42,640 nt of DNA. Origin: a virus. The position numbers were made by a program, and so were the translations under genes. Positions within the stretch are counted from its first letter, which is position 1. Every line of letters starts with the position of its first letter. Below, piece by piece: positions 1 through 8,489 of this stretch. The DNA lies in the IMG/VR virus record IMGVR_UViG_3300050132_000498, positions 1 through 42,640 of that record, one strand, 5' to 3'. A model generated the notes under the pieces. That model had not been told where the DNA came from, did no database searches, and saw only the letters and a list, made by a program, of their open reading frames with translations.

Positions 1-312
1 TTAGGATCGGATGTCCGGCTCGTCTTGTTTCGAGGTATCGACACAACGGCCGTTTTCGATATAGCCGTGCCAGCAGCCGCCGTGGTCAATCGACGGTGTA
101 AACGTCGGCGCCTCACGATTGCCATCCCAATGCCAGTGAGCAACGCCGCCGTTCTTACCCTGCGGATCGTGCTTCAGATCGGTGCGGCCGTGGATGCAAA
201 GGCCCCAGCAGCGCCGGTTGTGCTTCGGACAATCGAAGCTGAAGGTTTGCTCCTGACCTGGAGCCGCCTCAAGATCGTCGAAAGATGAGAATTTGACATT
301 GGCAGCGCTCAT
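1..312 (-). CDS. DUF6527-like small phage protein
   Basis: This 103-residue soluble protein has a Cys/His/Trp-rich body, with motifs such as FDCPKHNRRCWGLCIHG, HWHWDGN, PTFTPSI and CWHGYI. The pattern resembles the DUF6527 family seen at the ends of alphaproteobacterial phage late operons. Its function is unknown; the conserved Cys and His residues could bind a metal, which is inference. I chose the ATG at 312 because it overlaps the stop of the upstream ATPase gene as ATGA; an in-frame extension upstream would run through that gene. The stop codon is the first three bases of the window. Confidence 0.7.
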   Translation of the reverse strand: MSAANVKFSSFDDLEAAPGQEQTFSFDCPKHNRRCWGLCIHGRTDLKHDPQGKNGGVAHWHWDGNREAPTFTPSIDHGGCWHGYIENGRCVDTSKQDEPDIRS

Positions 313-1013
313 TGGCCGAGCGCCTTGCTCTGGTCGACTAGCCCGCCAATGCCGGCATCGGAGAAGGCCGTGAACGCGTCCCGCAGCCAAGACCTCACGT
401 AGCCCGACAGCACGCGAGACTGCGCGGGATCCGCGATGAAGGCACTGAATGCCATGCCGAGCCGCTGCACCTCGGTACAGGCCCGGGCCTCCAGATGCGG
501 GATGTTGATCAGCCGGGTTAGGCTGTTCAACGCATCGGAAAAGCGCGGGTCGGCTTCCCATTCCTTGAAGCCGGATTCGTTGATGTAGTTCTTGACCAGC
601 AGATGGACCGCGCCAGGTCCAAGCTTCGCAGCGATCGCAGAGATCTCGGAGAGGCTCGCCGCAGACGGTCCCAGCACATGCAGCAGCGCCAGATTGAACT
701 TTCCGTCGCGGACATCATCGAGCAGCCCGGTGCGACCAAGCGAATCCAGCACCTCGGTGAAGAAGCCGGCCTTGATGTCGATCAGCGTCACGCCACTCAG
801 CCGATCGAACACCCGCATCTGATCGTCGAGCGATTGCATATCGACGACGCTGGCTTCAGCGAACTGCCGCAGATCGCCGTTCGGCCATTCGCCGTCGAAG
901 ATCTTGCGGACCGCCTGGCGCTCCCCGAGGTAGACATCCAGTGCGCGGCTGACGGTGGTCTTGCCGACGCCGCCCTTGTCGGCGCCGACCATGATGACGA
1001 GTGGCTTGCTCAT
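309..1013 (-). CDS. ParA/MinD-type P-loop ATPase
   Basis: The 234-residue protein begins with a beta strand and a deviant Walker A motif, KGGVGKTT (about residues 13-20), with the signature lysine of the ParA/MinD/TraL class. A hydrophobic strand ending LIDIKAG (about residue 100) fits the switch II/Walker B region. There is no DNA-binding N-terminal extension, so it is a short-type ParA. Such ATPases position DNA or protein cargo. Here it sits at the far end of the late operon beside lysis genes, not next to a parB gene, so a role in plasmid-like partition is uncertain. It overlaps the next gene by ATGA. Confidence 0.75.
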   Translation of the reverse strand: MSKPLVIMVGADKGGVGKTTVSRALDVYLGERQAVRKIFDGEWPNGDLRQFAEASVVDMQSLDDQMRVFDRLSGVTLIDIKAGFFTEVLDSLGRTGLLDDVRDGKFNLALLHVLGPSAASLSEISAIAAKLGPGAVHLLVKNYINESGFKEWEADPRFSDALNSLTRLINIPHLEARACTEVQRLGMAFSAFIADPAQSRVLSGYVRSWLRDAFTAFSDAGIGGLVDQSKALGQ

Positions 1014-1025
1014 GAGATGACCTCG

Positions 1026-1265
1026 TTAGTTGGTGAAAAACAAAAGCCCGATAGCGATCAGGAGTACCGCCCCGCAGCCGACCAGGCCGAGACAGATGAA
1101 GCCGAGCCAGGACAACGCGGCGGCCGATTTCGCGATCCGCCATTCTTCCAGCGCCCAGACCACGAACAGCACCAGCAGCACGATTCCGCAGGCCAGCAAC
1201 ATGCGATGCAGCTCGCCGTGAAACGCCGCGGCGCTGGTCAGGATGTCAGCGGCGCGGCCGGTCAC
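1026..1265 (-). CDS. Small two-TM membrane protein (holin-like)
   Basis: This 79-residue protein has two hydrophobic segments, roughly residues 22-40 (LLACGIVLLVLFVVWAL) and 52-76 (LGFICLGLVGCGAVLLIAIG), joined by a short charged loop. The GTG start at 1265 overlaps the stop of the RlpA-like gene as GTGA, which decides the start; an internal ATG at 1202 is the alternative. Size, topology and place in the lysis region suggest a holin or antiholin, but no family-specific motif confirms it. Confidence 0.55.
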   Translation of the reverse strand: MTGRAADILTSAAAFHGELHRMLLACGIVLLVLFVVWALEEWRIAKSAAALSWLGFICLGLVGCGAVLLIAIGLLFFTN

Positions 1266-1606
1266 TCGACCGACACCCGGGCCGTGCCGCCCATGCCCAG
1301 CGCGTTGGCGCCGGCCCGGCCGAGATCGATGCAACGGCCGCGCACGAACGGGCCGCGATCGGTGACAATGGCATGGATCGATCGACCGTTGGCCAGATTG
1401 GTTACCGTGACCGATGAGCCGAACGCGCGGGTCTTGTGCGCTACGGTGTAAGGGCTGGTCGCATAGGTGTTGAACCGCGACCCATTGGCCGCGCGTTTGC
1501 CGTGATAGCCGTCGCCAACGCCGTATTGCGAGGCGATGCAGGTTTCGGCATGCGCGGAGGAGACGAGGCAGGCAAGCGCCAGCGCCGCGAAAAACAATCG
1601 CAACAT
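1262..1606 (-). CDS. RlpA-like double-psi beta-barrel protein, secreted
   Basis: The 114-residue protein has a clear Sec signal peptide (LFFAALALACLVSSAHA, cleavage probably after AHA at about residue 20). A full RlpA-type DPBB domain follows: ASQYG, ANGSRFN, TVAHKTRAFGSSVTVTNL, NGRSIHAIVTDRGPF, GRCIDLGRAGANALGMGG. The Asp in VTDRGPF matches the proposed catalytic residue of RlpA lytic transglycosylases that cut denuded peptidoglycan. It has a single signal peptide but no lipobox and no SPOR domain, unlike host RlpA. Its position among lysis genes suggests help in cell-wall breakdown; a host-derived moron is an alternative. Confidence 0.8.
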   Translation of the reverse strand: MLRLFFAALALACLVSSAHAETCIASQYGVGDGYHGKRAANGSRFNTYATSPYTVAHKTRAFGSSVTVTNLANGRSIHAIVTDRGPFVRGRCIDLGRAGANALGMGGTARVSVE

Positions 1607-1639
1607 AAATCAATCCTCTTGATGATGAATGAAAGTTCG

Positions 1640-1933
1640 TTATTTGCCGAGCATCGTCTTGAAGCCGAGCCAGAGCGTGGCGCAAACACCTGTCGCGATA
1701 ACCGAGATGACGGTGCCCCAGCCGACGCGCTCGACCTGTTCGACGCTCCTGCGCCATTTCCGCAGGTGCCGGAAATCGGCCTGCAACTCCTTGCGGTCGT
1801 CTTCCTCGATGCCGAACGAGGTCAGGATCGTCGCGATGGTCTTTAGAACGACGGTATCGATATCCTTGTTATGCAGCCGCTGCTGCTCGGCGAGAACTTC
1901 GGCAACCACTTCGCGAACGTCATGCTCCTGCAT
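1640..1933 (-). CDS. Small C-terminally anchored membrane protein of the lysis region
   Basis: This 97-residue protein has a charged N-terminal half with coiled-coil character (MQEHDVREVVAEVLAEQQ) and a KELQADFRHLRKWRRSVEQVE stretch. One C-terminal transmembrane segment follows (about residues 72-92, TVISVIATGVCATLWLGFK). This layout is common for small proteins encoded between spanins and endolysins in alphaproteobacterial phages and fits a holin-like or pinholin-like role. It stops 33 nt before the RlpA-like gene and starts 3 nt after the Rz1-like gene ends. Function is inferred from context only. Confidence 0.6.
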   Translation of the reverse strand: MQEHDVREVVAEVLAEQQRLHNKDIDTVVLKTIATILTSFGIEEDDRKELQADFRHLRKWRRSVEQVERVGWGTVISVIATGVCATLWLGFKTMLGK

Positions 1934-1936
1934 TGC

Positions 1937-2239
1937 CTATTTCCCGCCGTAGGTTTTGCGCACGCTCTCGTACCAGCCGGCGGAAGCCGACAGGCGCGCA
2001 TTGGCCTCGATCAGCGCCGTCCCCGTGAGCCGCAACGCGGCGCGGGCATCCTGGCCCTTGTAGAGCGCCGGCACCGGCACGGGATGCATCAGCCTACCGG
2101 GCGCCGGCGGCAGGCTTCGTGAAGCCGGGCCGGGATTTTCGTCGCCCAGGCACCCCGCCAAGATCGGACTCATCAAGAGCACAGGCAGGGCGAGCCTCAA
2201 GCGTCGCAATATAGGCAGCATCTTTTGAGCGTTGATCAT
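1937..2239 (-). CDS. Rz1-like outer-membrane spanin lipoprotein
   Basis: This 100-residue lipoprotein has a hydrophobic signal segment ending in the lipobox ILAGC (LPVLLMSPILAGC), followed by a Pro-rich mature part (NPGPASRSLPPAPGRLMHPVPVP) typical of Rz1 o-spanins. Its 5' part lies inside the 3' part of the Rz-like gene in another frame, the classic nested arrangement. The ATG at 2239 and the ATG at 2221 are both possible starts. Together with Rz it would fuse inner and outer membranes at the last step of lysis. The mature part is longer than in lambda Rz1. Confidence 0.7.
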   Translation of the reverse strand: MINAQKMLPILRRLRLALPVLLMSPILAGCLGDENPGPASRSLPPAPGRLMHPVPVPALYKGQDARAALRLTGTALIEANARLSASAGWYESVRKTYGGK

Positions 2240-2567
2240 TGGCTGAAGCCTCAATGGTGGTGGCACGGGCGGCTTCGTCGGCCGCGGATTTTCTGGCGTT
2301 GTCGAGATCGGCCTGCTTGTTGCGCAGTTCGGCTGCGAGTTCCCCGGCGCGGCAATCGAGCACGGCCTGGTGATGGCCGAACCACCATGACGTTATGCAC
2401 GCCGCGATGATGGCGACGGCATAGAGGCACGGCCGGCAGGACAGGATCCGCGCAACGATGTTTTGCAGGATCGGCATGGCGACCGCCGGCACCAGCACGA
2501 TCGCCGCGATGGCGCCGGCGACGCCGAGCACGCTGACGACTCCGAGAATCCAGCTGAGTGCTTTCAT
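2094..2567 (-). CDS. Rz-like inner-membrane spanin
   Basis: This 157-residue protein starts with hydrophobic segments (about residues 4-35 and 45-65). A long Ala/Glu/Arg-rich helical part follows (AGELAAELRNKQADLDNARK, then DEAARATTIEASANDQRS) that should form the periplasmic coiled coil of an i-spanin, and then a CALDESDL element seen near the C-terminus of phage Rz proteins. The ATG at 2567 overlaps the endolysin stop as ATGA. It has two or three hydrophobic stretches where lambda Rz has one. The Rz1-like gene begins within it in another frame. Confidence 0.7.
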   Translation of the reverse strand: MKALSWILGVVSVLGVAGAIAAIVLVPAVAMPILQNIVARILSCRPCLYAVAIIAACITSWWFGHHQAVLDCRAGELAAELRNKQADLDNARKSAADEAARATTIEASANDQRSKDAAYIATLEARPACALDESDLGGVPGRRKSRPGFTKPAAGAR

Positions 2568-3877
2568 TGTTTCATGTTCACCGCGGAACGGTGATCCTCC
2601 AGCCGCCGCTTGATGATGTCGCCGCCGAACTTCGCCGCGAAAAAGCCGCCGACAATCGCAAACACCCACCAATAGGATAGTGCCCATTGCCCGACGTCCT
2701 GCACGGATTCGACAACACCGCGGAAGGTCGAGATCTGGTCGGTCGAATCCTTGACAGTATCGAGCAGCCCGGTTTTTTGCGCCGTGCCGCCGCCAATGCC
2801 GAGCGTGGCCGCGATCTTGCCCCACCAGGTCAGATGATCGGCGGCCTGCACGGTGTCGGAACCGCCGTTACGCAAATCGCCGACGGTCGCGGTCGCGCGT
2901 TTTTCCGAGATCGGTTTCGGTGGCGCGGTCTTCAGCACAGCCTTGGTCGCGGCATCGACCTCGCCCGTGGTCGGGATCCCGTTGTCCGCCTGCATCGCCA
3001 GCACCGCGGCGCGGGTACCGCCGACGAATTCGCCGTCGATCGCGCCGACCATATAGCCGAGCGAAACCAGCTTCTCCTGCAACGCCTTGACCTCAAAGCC
3101 GCTGCAGCCGTAGCGCAGCACGCCATCGTCCTCCGGAACGTTTGGCGCATCGCCAGCGGCATCGTCAGCGGCGTCCTGCGCCTGCACAGCGGGATCGGCG
3201 GCCGGTGAAGGCGCCGGACGCGCGGCGTCCATCCCCTTCAGCGCCGGCCACCAGCGGCTGAACCACTGGATGCGCTGCGCTGCGCCGATCTGGCCTCCAT
3301 TGAGATGCTGGGTCACCGCATGGATATCGCCAAGCGGGAGGCCTGGTTTCGGCGAACAGAACGGCAGGCAGCCGCAAATGATGAAATCCGCCACCATGCA
3401 TTCAAGGAAATTGCCGGGATCGTTTTCCAGATCTGGATTGCCGAGCAGATCGAGGCCAGTTTTCGCCGCGAGTTTGGCATAGCCTTGCTCGCCCGTGGTC
3501 TGCGGACCGCCGCGACCGCGGAATTTCCAGCCGTCGTCGGAGCCAACGCGGTTGCCCATGCGGCCGTTATAGGCCTGGTCGGCGATGAGCTGCGGATTGT
3601 GCGCCATCCGCAGCGCCTGCGCCGCCGTGAAATGCGACGGCCACTGTTTTGTCAGCTGCTCGGCGCGGTAATTGAGGTTCTCGACCACCTCGGTGCCGGC
3701 GCCGCACTCATGGCTCATCTGCGCCATGATGTGTGCGACCTGCAGCGGCGTGACGATGCCGTTCTTCGCAAACACGGCAGCCGACGACTCCGCGATACCG
3801 GCGACCAGCCCGGGCACCTTGGCGTCGCCATGCGGCCACATCCGGCGCAGCAGCGCTTCAGAGATTGCAAGGGTCAT
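2564..3877 (-). CDS. Endolysin: GH19-type lysozyme, peptidoglycan-binding domain, C-terminal TM segment
   Basis: The 437-residue protein has an N-terminal GH19 chitinase-like lysozyme domain (about residues 1-215), with the catalytic-Glu motif SHECGAG (E57) and the GWKFRGRG/QTTG region typical of phage GH19 endolysins. Pro/Ala/Asp-rich linker residues lead to a PG_binding_1 domain (about 255-315: YGCSGFEVKALQEKL, then GEFVGGTRAAVLAMQ). Near the C-terminus is a Trp-rich transmembrane segment (SYWWVFAIVGGFFAAKFG, about 395-412) ending in a basic tail. It cleaves the glycan strands of peptidoglycan. The membrane segment is unusual for an endolysin and suggests membrane tethering, or fusion with a holin-like piece. 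It is the first gene after the moron that interrupts the late operon. Confidence 0.88.
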   Translation of the reverse strand: MTLAISEALLRRMWPHGDAKVPGLVAGIAESSAAVFAKNGIVTPLQVAHIMAQMSHECGAGTEVVENLNYRAEQLTKQWPSHFTAAQALRMAHNPQLIADQAYNGRMGNRVGSDDGWKFRGRGGPQTTGEQGYAKLAAKTGLDLLGNPDLENDPGNFLECMVADFIICGCLPFCSPKPGLPLGDIHAVTQHLNGGQIGAAQRIQWFSRWWPALKGMDAARPAPSPAADPAVQAQDAADDAAGDAPNVPEDDGVLRYGCSGFEVKALQEKLVSLGYMVGAIDGEFVGGTRAAVLAMQADNGIPTTGEVDAATKAVLKTAPPKPISEKRATATVGDLRNGGSDTVQAADHLTWWGKIAATLGIGGGTAQKTGLLDTVKDSTDQISTFRGVVESVQDVGQWALSYWWVFAIVGGFFAAKFGGDIIKRRLEDHRSAVNMKQ

Positions 3878-3966
3878 AGCGAAACCTCACCAAAAGAAGT
3901 TAGATTGAGACGGATAAGGAGCTTGGGGGCGCACAGATGCGCCGGCGCTCCACGGGAGGAGTCAGA

Positions 3967-4626
3967 ATGGAAAACGGCCTTGTCGCTGCCCTAATGATCG
4001 GAGCTTGGTTCGGGGCCGCCGCATTCGCGGCTGTCGTGCATTCTCCCGTAGAATGTCGCGGTCAGATGCTCTGGAAAAAGTACGTAACCCAGGGAAAACT
4101 CGTCGAAGCGGCGGCGGCCTGCGGGGCGATGCTGGGCGCCATCTTCATCTATCTGCAGCTGGCGGAAGCGCAGCGCTCATCGCAGAATCAGCTGCGCGCG
4201 TATGTGCTTTTCGCGCGCGGCGAATTTGCCGCCGGCAACGCTTCCAACCTCGAATTCAAAAACGTCGGCGAAACGCCTGCGTTGAACATCCGAACCTCCT
4301 GCACGATGGACCGGATTACGGACGCCGACCTCGACGGCATGAGGAGTAACGAGTATCGCGGCAGTGCCGTCCGCCGCCAGGCGTCCGATCGAGGCAAAGA
4401 CCAGATCGTTATGTTCCGTCAATGCGACGCCACGGATGCCTTTGGTTCGTCAGCCGCACCGGAATATGTTTGGGCTCAGGCAAAATTCCGCGATATTTTC
4501 GGGCGGTGCCAGCACTCCTGGGTACTGCTTAAACCGGAAAACGGAACGCTGGTCATCGAATACACCGGGACCACGGCGCCCGACGACGGCGGCGCCTGCG
4601 ATCGAAAGCAAATAACTCCTCCCTAA
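3967..4626 (+). CDS. Moron-like membrane protein of unknown function
   Basis: This 219-residue protein is encoded on the strand opposite to the late genes around it, between the tail spike and the endolysin. It has two hydrophobic segments (about residues 3-24 and 47-65). The soluble C-terminal part contains ELKF-like beta strands (NLEFKNVGETPALNI) and four Cys. The ATG at 3967 has a strong Shine-Dalgarno (GGGAGGA at 3954-3960), better than the upstream in-frame ATG at 3937. The stop shares bases with the spike stop on the other strand. Its orientation and own ribosome binding site suggest independent expression in the lysogen, as for morons. I do not recognise the family with certainty; N-terminal TM plus a beta-rich domain is common in host membrane proteins. 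Confidence 0.75.
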   Translation: MENGLVAALMIGAWFGAAAFAAVVHSPVECRGQMLWKKYVTQGKLVEAAAACGAMLGAIFIYLQLAEAQRSSQNQLRAYVLFARGEFAAGNASNLEFKNVGETPALNIRTSCTMDRITDADLDGMRSNEYRGSAVRRQASDRGKDQIVMFRQCDATDAFGSSAAPEYVWAQAKFRDIFGRCQHSWVLLKPENGTLVIEYTGTTAPDDGGACDRKQITPP

Positions 4627-7025
4627 AGATTGCCGATACTGACGCTGGTGCCCGGATTGCCGCTGACGGTCGTCATGTAGCCCTTGGACTGCCCGACGAC
4701 CGGGCTGGCATTCATGATGACCTGACCCAGCATATGCTGGCCCTCGCTTGGCGCGCCCAGGATGCTGTCGGTATATCCCGGCGAATTGTAAACCCGTACC
4801 GGCATGTCGACCATCGACAGATAGGTCGGCCAGTCATAGGTAAAATTGACGTTCATGATCTTGCAATCGGTCATAGTGACCGGCGAGGAATTGTCGTTCC
4901 GATAGGCGCGCGACCACGAAGAGCTGTGAACAACCTGCACGCTATAAACCACTTCGCTCTGGGTCCACGCGCCGATCGCCTGCACGCCGAACATCGAGGT
5001 ATAGAAACCCGACTGCGGCTCGGTGACGGTACCCGCCACTTTCGAGGCACGGACATTGCCTACCTGAAAACCGAACCGGGCGATGACGCGGGTGTCGATC
5101 TCGATCGAGCTGTCGGCCAGCGCATAGATATCGCCTGCATCCACTGCCAGCTGCACACCGATAGCGGCGTGCCGGACGCTGCCCTTGATCAGGATCTTGA
5201 TGCCATTGCCGACCACGACGCCGACACCGTAGGCATTGATGTGTTCGCCCTTGAACGACGGGATCGACACGTCCTCGCAATTGCGCACCAGCAACAGCTG
5301 ATTGTTGGTGATCGTCAGATTTCCGATTTCATCATGGACGGTCGCGGCGCCGGTATTGACGACCGACAACGCCCCGACATTGACGCCCTTCACGCTGCCG
5401 CTGATCGGCTGGCAAAACAGCTGGAAGCCCGCGCTGCCGGCGGTGACGATATTGGCCGCCCCGATCACCAGGTTCTTGATGCTCTGGTAGGTATTGTCGG
5501 CCTCGGCGTCGAAACCGCCCGGCATCAAATTGCCGCCAACTATGCCGCCAATGCGGGTGCTGCGTAGCACCCCAATCGTGACGTTATCGCCAGAGATCAG
5601 CGAAACCAGATTACGGCCGTGGTCTGCGGCGTTCTCGCCAACGATGGTACCAAAGGTCAGCGTGTCGCTGTTGGCGGAGCTGGAAATGATGTTGGCAGTG
5701 GTGATGTAGAGGCCATCACCGCTGACTTCCTTGAACGACAGGAATTTCGATTTGAAGTTGGTGACGCCGGCGAGACATAGACAGAAGGTCTGCTCGATGT
5801 CGTATTGGGCCGCCCGGTTGCCGTTGAAGTTACCGTCGACGCGGACACCATCGGCCCCCTGCACGCCGATCCCGACAAACACGTTCGATTGCATATTGAC
5901 GTCGAGCGCCGAGGCACGTGCCTTCAGCAGCAACGTACCGTCGAATACCAACTCGGTGCCGTTGTAGCTGGTGTCATTGAGCAATACGCCGGCCATCAGG
6001 AAGGAGCGGCCGCCGTCAAACGTCAGGCGCTTGCCTTTGTTCTTGTCGACAAAATTCTGCGCCTTGACGCTGTCGTCGGTGGCACCGTCGCCCTTCAGAC
6101 CCCATTGCAGGGCACGAAGCAGCGGCGCCTGCGCCAGCCAGGTCGCGCTGCCGTCGCCGCCGGTCGGCACTATGATACTGCCGGCATTATCAACATAGGT
6201 GCCCGCGGACGCGCCGGTGATCGCGGCAAAGGTCGCGCCGCCGCCATCGCCGGCCGCGTAATAGCCCTTTGTGGTCGCTATCGCGTAGCCTGAAGGCGCA
6301 ACGCTGCGAAGCGCAGCAATGGTCGCAACGCCCGTCGTGTTGGCTGCGCCGGCGGCGGCAATAGCCGCATCGCGTGCAGCGGCCGACGTTACCGCATAGC
6401 CCTGCGAGGCATCGCGCGCGGCGAGTGCGTCGGTGAGTATGCCGGATGCGTCGACCGGCGCCGAGACCAGGAGCTGGTAGTGATCGACCAGCCACGCCAT
6501 CAACACCTGCGAGCCGTTCAAAAGCGCGTTGGCCGCGAGCGACGCACCAATCGCGCTGGTGATGGCAACCGCCGAGCCGCCATTGACGGCGATGGTGACC
6601 GCCGCGGTATTGCTGGCTGTCGGCGCCAAGAGGTACAGCTTGCTTCCGGGGACGGTCGGCGTCTCGATCGCGGTTGCGACGATGGCATTGGCCGTTCCGC
6701 CCGCCACGGTCAGGCGCACGATCTCGTTGGGCAGATCGCCGAAGCGGCCCCAGGTGCCGGAACCCGCCGCGCCGCTTTTGACGTAGGAGCCGTTGTTGGC
6801 CGCTGTCGCGTCGCTATAGACCATCGCCACGGATCCGGCCGGATGGGCGAGATCGGCCAGCAACGCGGCTTTGCTGGCGTAGGCGATGTTGGCGCCGCCG
6901 CCTCGCAGATCCTCCATCATCGCGCCCCATTCGCGGATCCGCGCCTTTTCCGGCTGGTGCGGGCCGCTGGCGGGAACGCCAGATGTCTCATAGTCGCGAA
7001 AAATCTCTGCCGCTGTCTGCGTCAT
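4623..7025 (-). CDS. Tail spike/fibre with pectate-lyase-like beta-helix
   Basis: The 800-residue protein has an N-terminal virion-attachment region, beginning MTQTAAEIFRDYETSGVPASG with an EKARIREWG motif found in many phage spikes. An Ala/Gly/Thr-rich low-complexity region spans about residues 60-300. A pectate lyase superfamily entry motif, WGLKGDGATDDSVKAQ (about 308-323), leads into a long series of Val/Ile/Gly/Asn-rich beta-strand repeats typical of a right-handed beta-helix. Such trimeric spikes bind, and often depolymerise, host polysaccharide. It is the last tail gene of the late operon. No catalytic residues can be assigned by eye. Confidence 0.85.
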   Translation of the reverse strand: MTQTAAEIFRDYETSGVPASGPHQPEKARIREWGAMMEDLRGGGANIAYASKAALLADLAHPAGSVAMVYSDATAANNGSYVKSGAAGSGTWGRFGDLPNEIVRLTVAGGTANAIVATAIETPTVPGSKLYLLAPTASNTAAVTIAVNGGSAVAITSAIGASLAANALLNGSQVLMAWLVDHYQLLVSAPVDASGILTDALAARDASQGYAVTSAAARDAAIAAAGAANTTGVATIAALRSVAPSGYAIATTKGYYAAGDGGGATFAAITGASAGTYVDNAGSIIVPTGGDGSATWLAQAPLLRALQWGLKGDGATDDSVKAQNFVDKNKGKRLTFDGGRSFLMAGVLLNDTSYNGTELVFDGTLLLKARASALDVNMQSNVFVGIGVQGADGVRVDGNFNGNRAAQYDIEQTFCLCLAGVTNFKSKFLSFKEVSGDGLYITTANIISSSANSDTLTFGTIVGENAADHGRNLVSLISGDNVTIGVLRSTRIGGIVGGNLMPGGFDAEADNTYQSIKNLVIGAANIVTAGSAGFQLFCQPISGSVKGVNVGALSVVNTGAATVHDEIGNLTITNNQLLLVRNCEDVSIPSFKGEHINAYGVGVVVGNGIKILIKGSVRHAAIGVQLAVDAGDIYALADSSIEIDTRVIARFGFQVGNVRASKVAGTVTEPQSGFYTSMFGVQAIGAWTQSEVVYSVQVVHSSSWSRAYRNDNSSPVTMTDCKIMNVNFTYDWPTYLSMVDMPVRVYNSPGYTDSILGAPSEGQHMLGQVIMNASPVVGQSKGYMTTVSGNPGTSVSIGNL

Positions 7026-7062
7026 GTGACTATCCAGATTCCAGAAATGATGGGCTTTGGCT

Positions 7063-7476
7063 TTAAGCGGACCAGACGAGGCCGCTGACGTGCAGGGTGT
7101 TGGAGTTACCGCCCGGCGTCGTCGCGTTCGTGGTGTAGATATAGATCGAGGAAAGGCTTAGATCGGAACTGATGATGCCGTTGATTGATCCCACGGTTGA
7201 CCAGATCGAACCGAACAGCGAGGCATAGCGCGCGGCGGTGAACGGCAGGCTGACAATGATCGGTCCGGTCGCGTTGCCGATGGTGTTGATGGCAACGGTC
7301 GCTTCAAGCCAATAGAGTTTGCCCCACAGCTTTTTGTAATTGACCGAACTCGACGTCAGGACTCCGGTGCCGGAGCCGGTGCCACCGTTGGCATTGGTGA
7401 AGCCGCCGCCGCCGGCGGTAATCGCCGGCACAAAGGCAACCACATCGGAGCCATCGACACCCGAAAACCCGCTCAT
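7063..7476 (-). CDS. Small tail-fibre-like structural protein
   Basis: This 137-residue protein is Gly/Ser/Thr/Asn-rich with alternating beta-strand character and no charged helices. The GGGGFTNANGGTGSGTG stretch and a C-terminal LHVSGLVW strand resemble fibre-tip or receptor-binding domains. It sits between two tail genes; its start overlaps the upstream stop by one base (TGATG), and 37 nt separate it from the spike. I do not recognise a specific family; the virion role is inferred from position and composition. Confidence 0.65.
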   Translation of the reverse strand: MSGFSGVDGSDVVAFVPAITAGGGGFTNANGGTGSGTGVLTSSSVNYKKLWGKLYWLEATVAINTIGNATGPIIVSLPFTAARYASLFGSIWSTVGSINGIISSDLSLSSIYIYTTNATTPGGNSNTLHVSGLVWSA

Positions 7477-8489
7477 CAGACGTAGTCCAGATTGAACGCG
7501 GTGACATCGGCTGCGACCAGCACCGTGGTGTCGGCATCGGCGACCAGCTTGGTGAAGGCGTAGCCGATGCCGGTCGCGAATGAGAGGCCAACCGGCCAGT
7601 CGTAGACAAAGGCCTGACCGGCGGGGCAGATGATCTTTTTCCGGATCGTTGTCGTTCCCGGCACCGGCGGATTGGTGGCTGCGTCGTACAGCACAAGGAA
7701 GATGTCATAGGCGGCGTTGTTCTTGCCACTGGCCTGATAGACGCGACCGGCGCTGGTCTTGACGTTGGTGGCGTTGGTCGAGGCGGCAGCCGACGCCAGC
7801 CGCGCCGTCGAAGCAATGCCGCCGGTGGCGGCGCTGGCGTCGGCGACGGCTCGGCCGATCAGGTTGGTGCCAGCGATCGACGCTGCAATCGCCTGCACCG
7901 ATGCGCTGATCTGTTTCCAGATTGAAATGCCTGATACCGACGTGGTGTCGGTCGCCGGGCTCTTGGCGTCGGTCTTGTTTCCCATCACGCCGGCTTCGGC
8001 GGAGAACGGCGTGATGTTCGCCGACGACGGCGCCGAGGCGAGTTTCAGCTCGGTGGTTACGTTGAGCCAGAAATGGCTGACGACGGCGCCGGTGTTGGGA
8101 TCGGTGATGACGAAGTGATCGAGATAATCCCCGGTCGAATAGCCGGTGCCGGACGTGGTGGCCTGGAAACCCGAGCGATCGACGGCGAACGATGCCGCAT
8201 CGGCCGGCCGTGCGCCGGTGCCAGGCGCCGACGCCGCCGTCCCCGAAATGTCGGTCCAGGAGATGGTGCCGGCCTTGTCGACACGAACGAAATAGGTGCC
8301 GGTGTCGTCGGTCCACAGCGTATCCTCCCGCGTTGCCTGGATCGCGGTGGTGATGGCGTTGATCGCTGCCAGATCCTCGTTCGAAAGAGCAACCGGCCGC
8401 GACGATGCGGCGCCGGTGCGGCCAGGCGTCAGCGGCTTTTCGATTGCGACCGTTACGCCAGTCGCGTCCAGCACGTTCATGGTGGTCAT
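7476..8489 (-). CDS. Tail/fibre structural protein, unknown family
   Basis: The 337-residue protein is rich in Ala, Thr, Ser and Asp and low in Cys, as expected of a virion protein. The N-terminal third includes a DDTGTYFVRVDKAG beta segment. The C-terminal 120 residues (STNATNVKTSAGRVYQASGK and on through YDIFLVLYDAA to FNLDYV) form a beta-sandwich-like domain seen in phage hypothetical structural proteins. Its start at 8489 overlaps the stop of the tail-tip gene by one base. It probably belongs to the distal tail, but no motif fixes its exact place. Confidence 0.65.
   Translation of the reverse strand: MTTMNVLDATGVTVAIEKPLTPGRTGAASSRPVALSNEDLAAINAITTAIQATREDTLWTDDTGTYFVRVDKAGTISWTDISGTAASAPGTGARPADAASFAVDRSGFQATTSGTGYSTGDYLDHFVITDPNTGAVVSHFWLNVTTELKLASAPSSANITPFSAEAGVMGNKTDAKSPATDTTSVSGISIWKQISASVQAIAASIAGTNLIGRAVADASAATGGIASTARLASAAASTNATNVKTSAGRVYQASGKNNAAYDIFLVLYDAATNPPVPGTTTIRKKIICPAGQAFVYDWPVGLSFATGIGYAFTKLVADADTTVLVAADVTAFNLDYV

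Noticed and set aside
603-1451. Long plus-strand open frame opposite the ParA-like and RlpA-like genes
   Set aside because: It is a shadow of well-supported minus-strand genes with recognisable domains; its translation is Arg/Gln/Asp/His-rich and lacks motifs.
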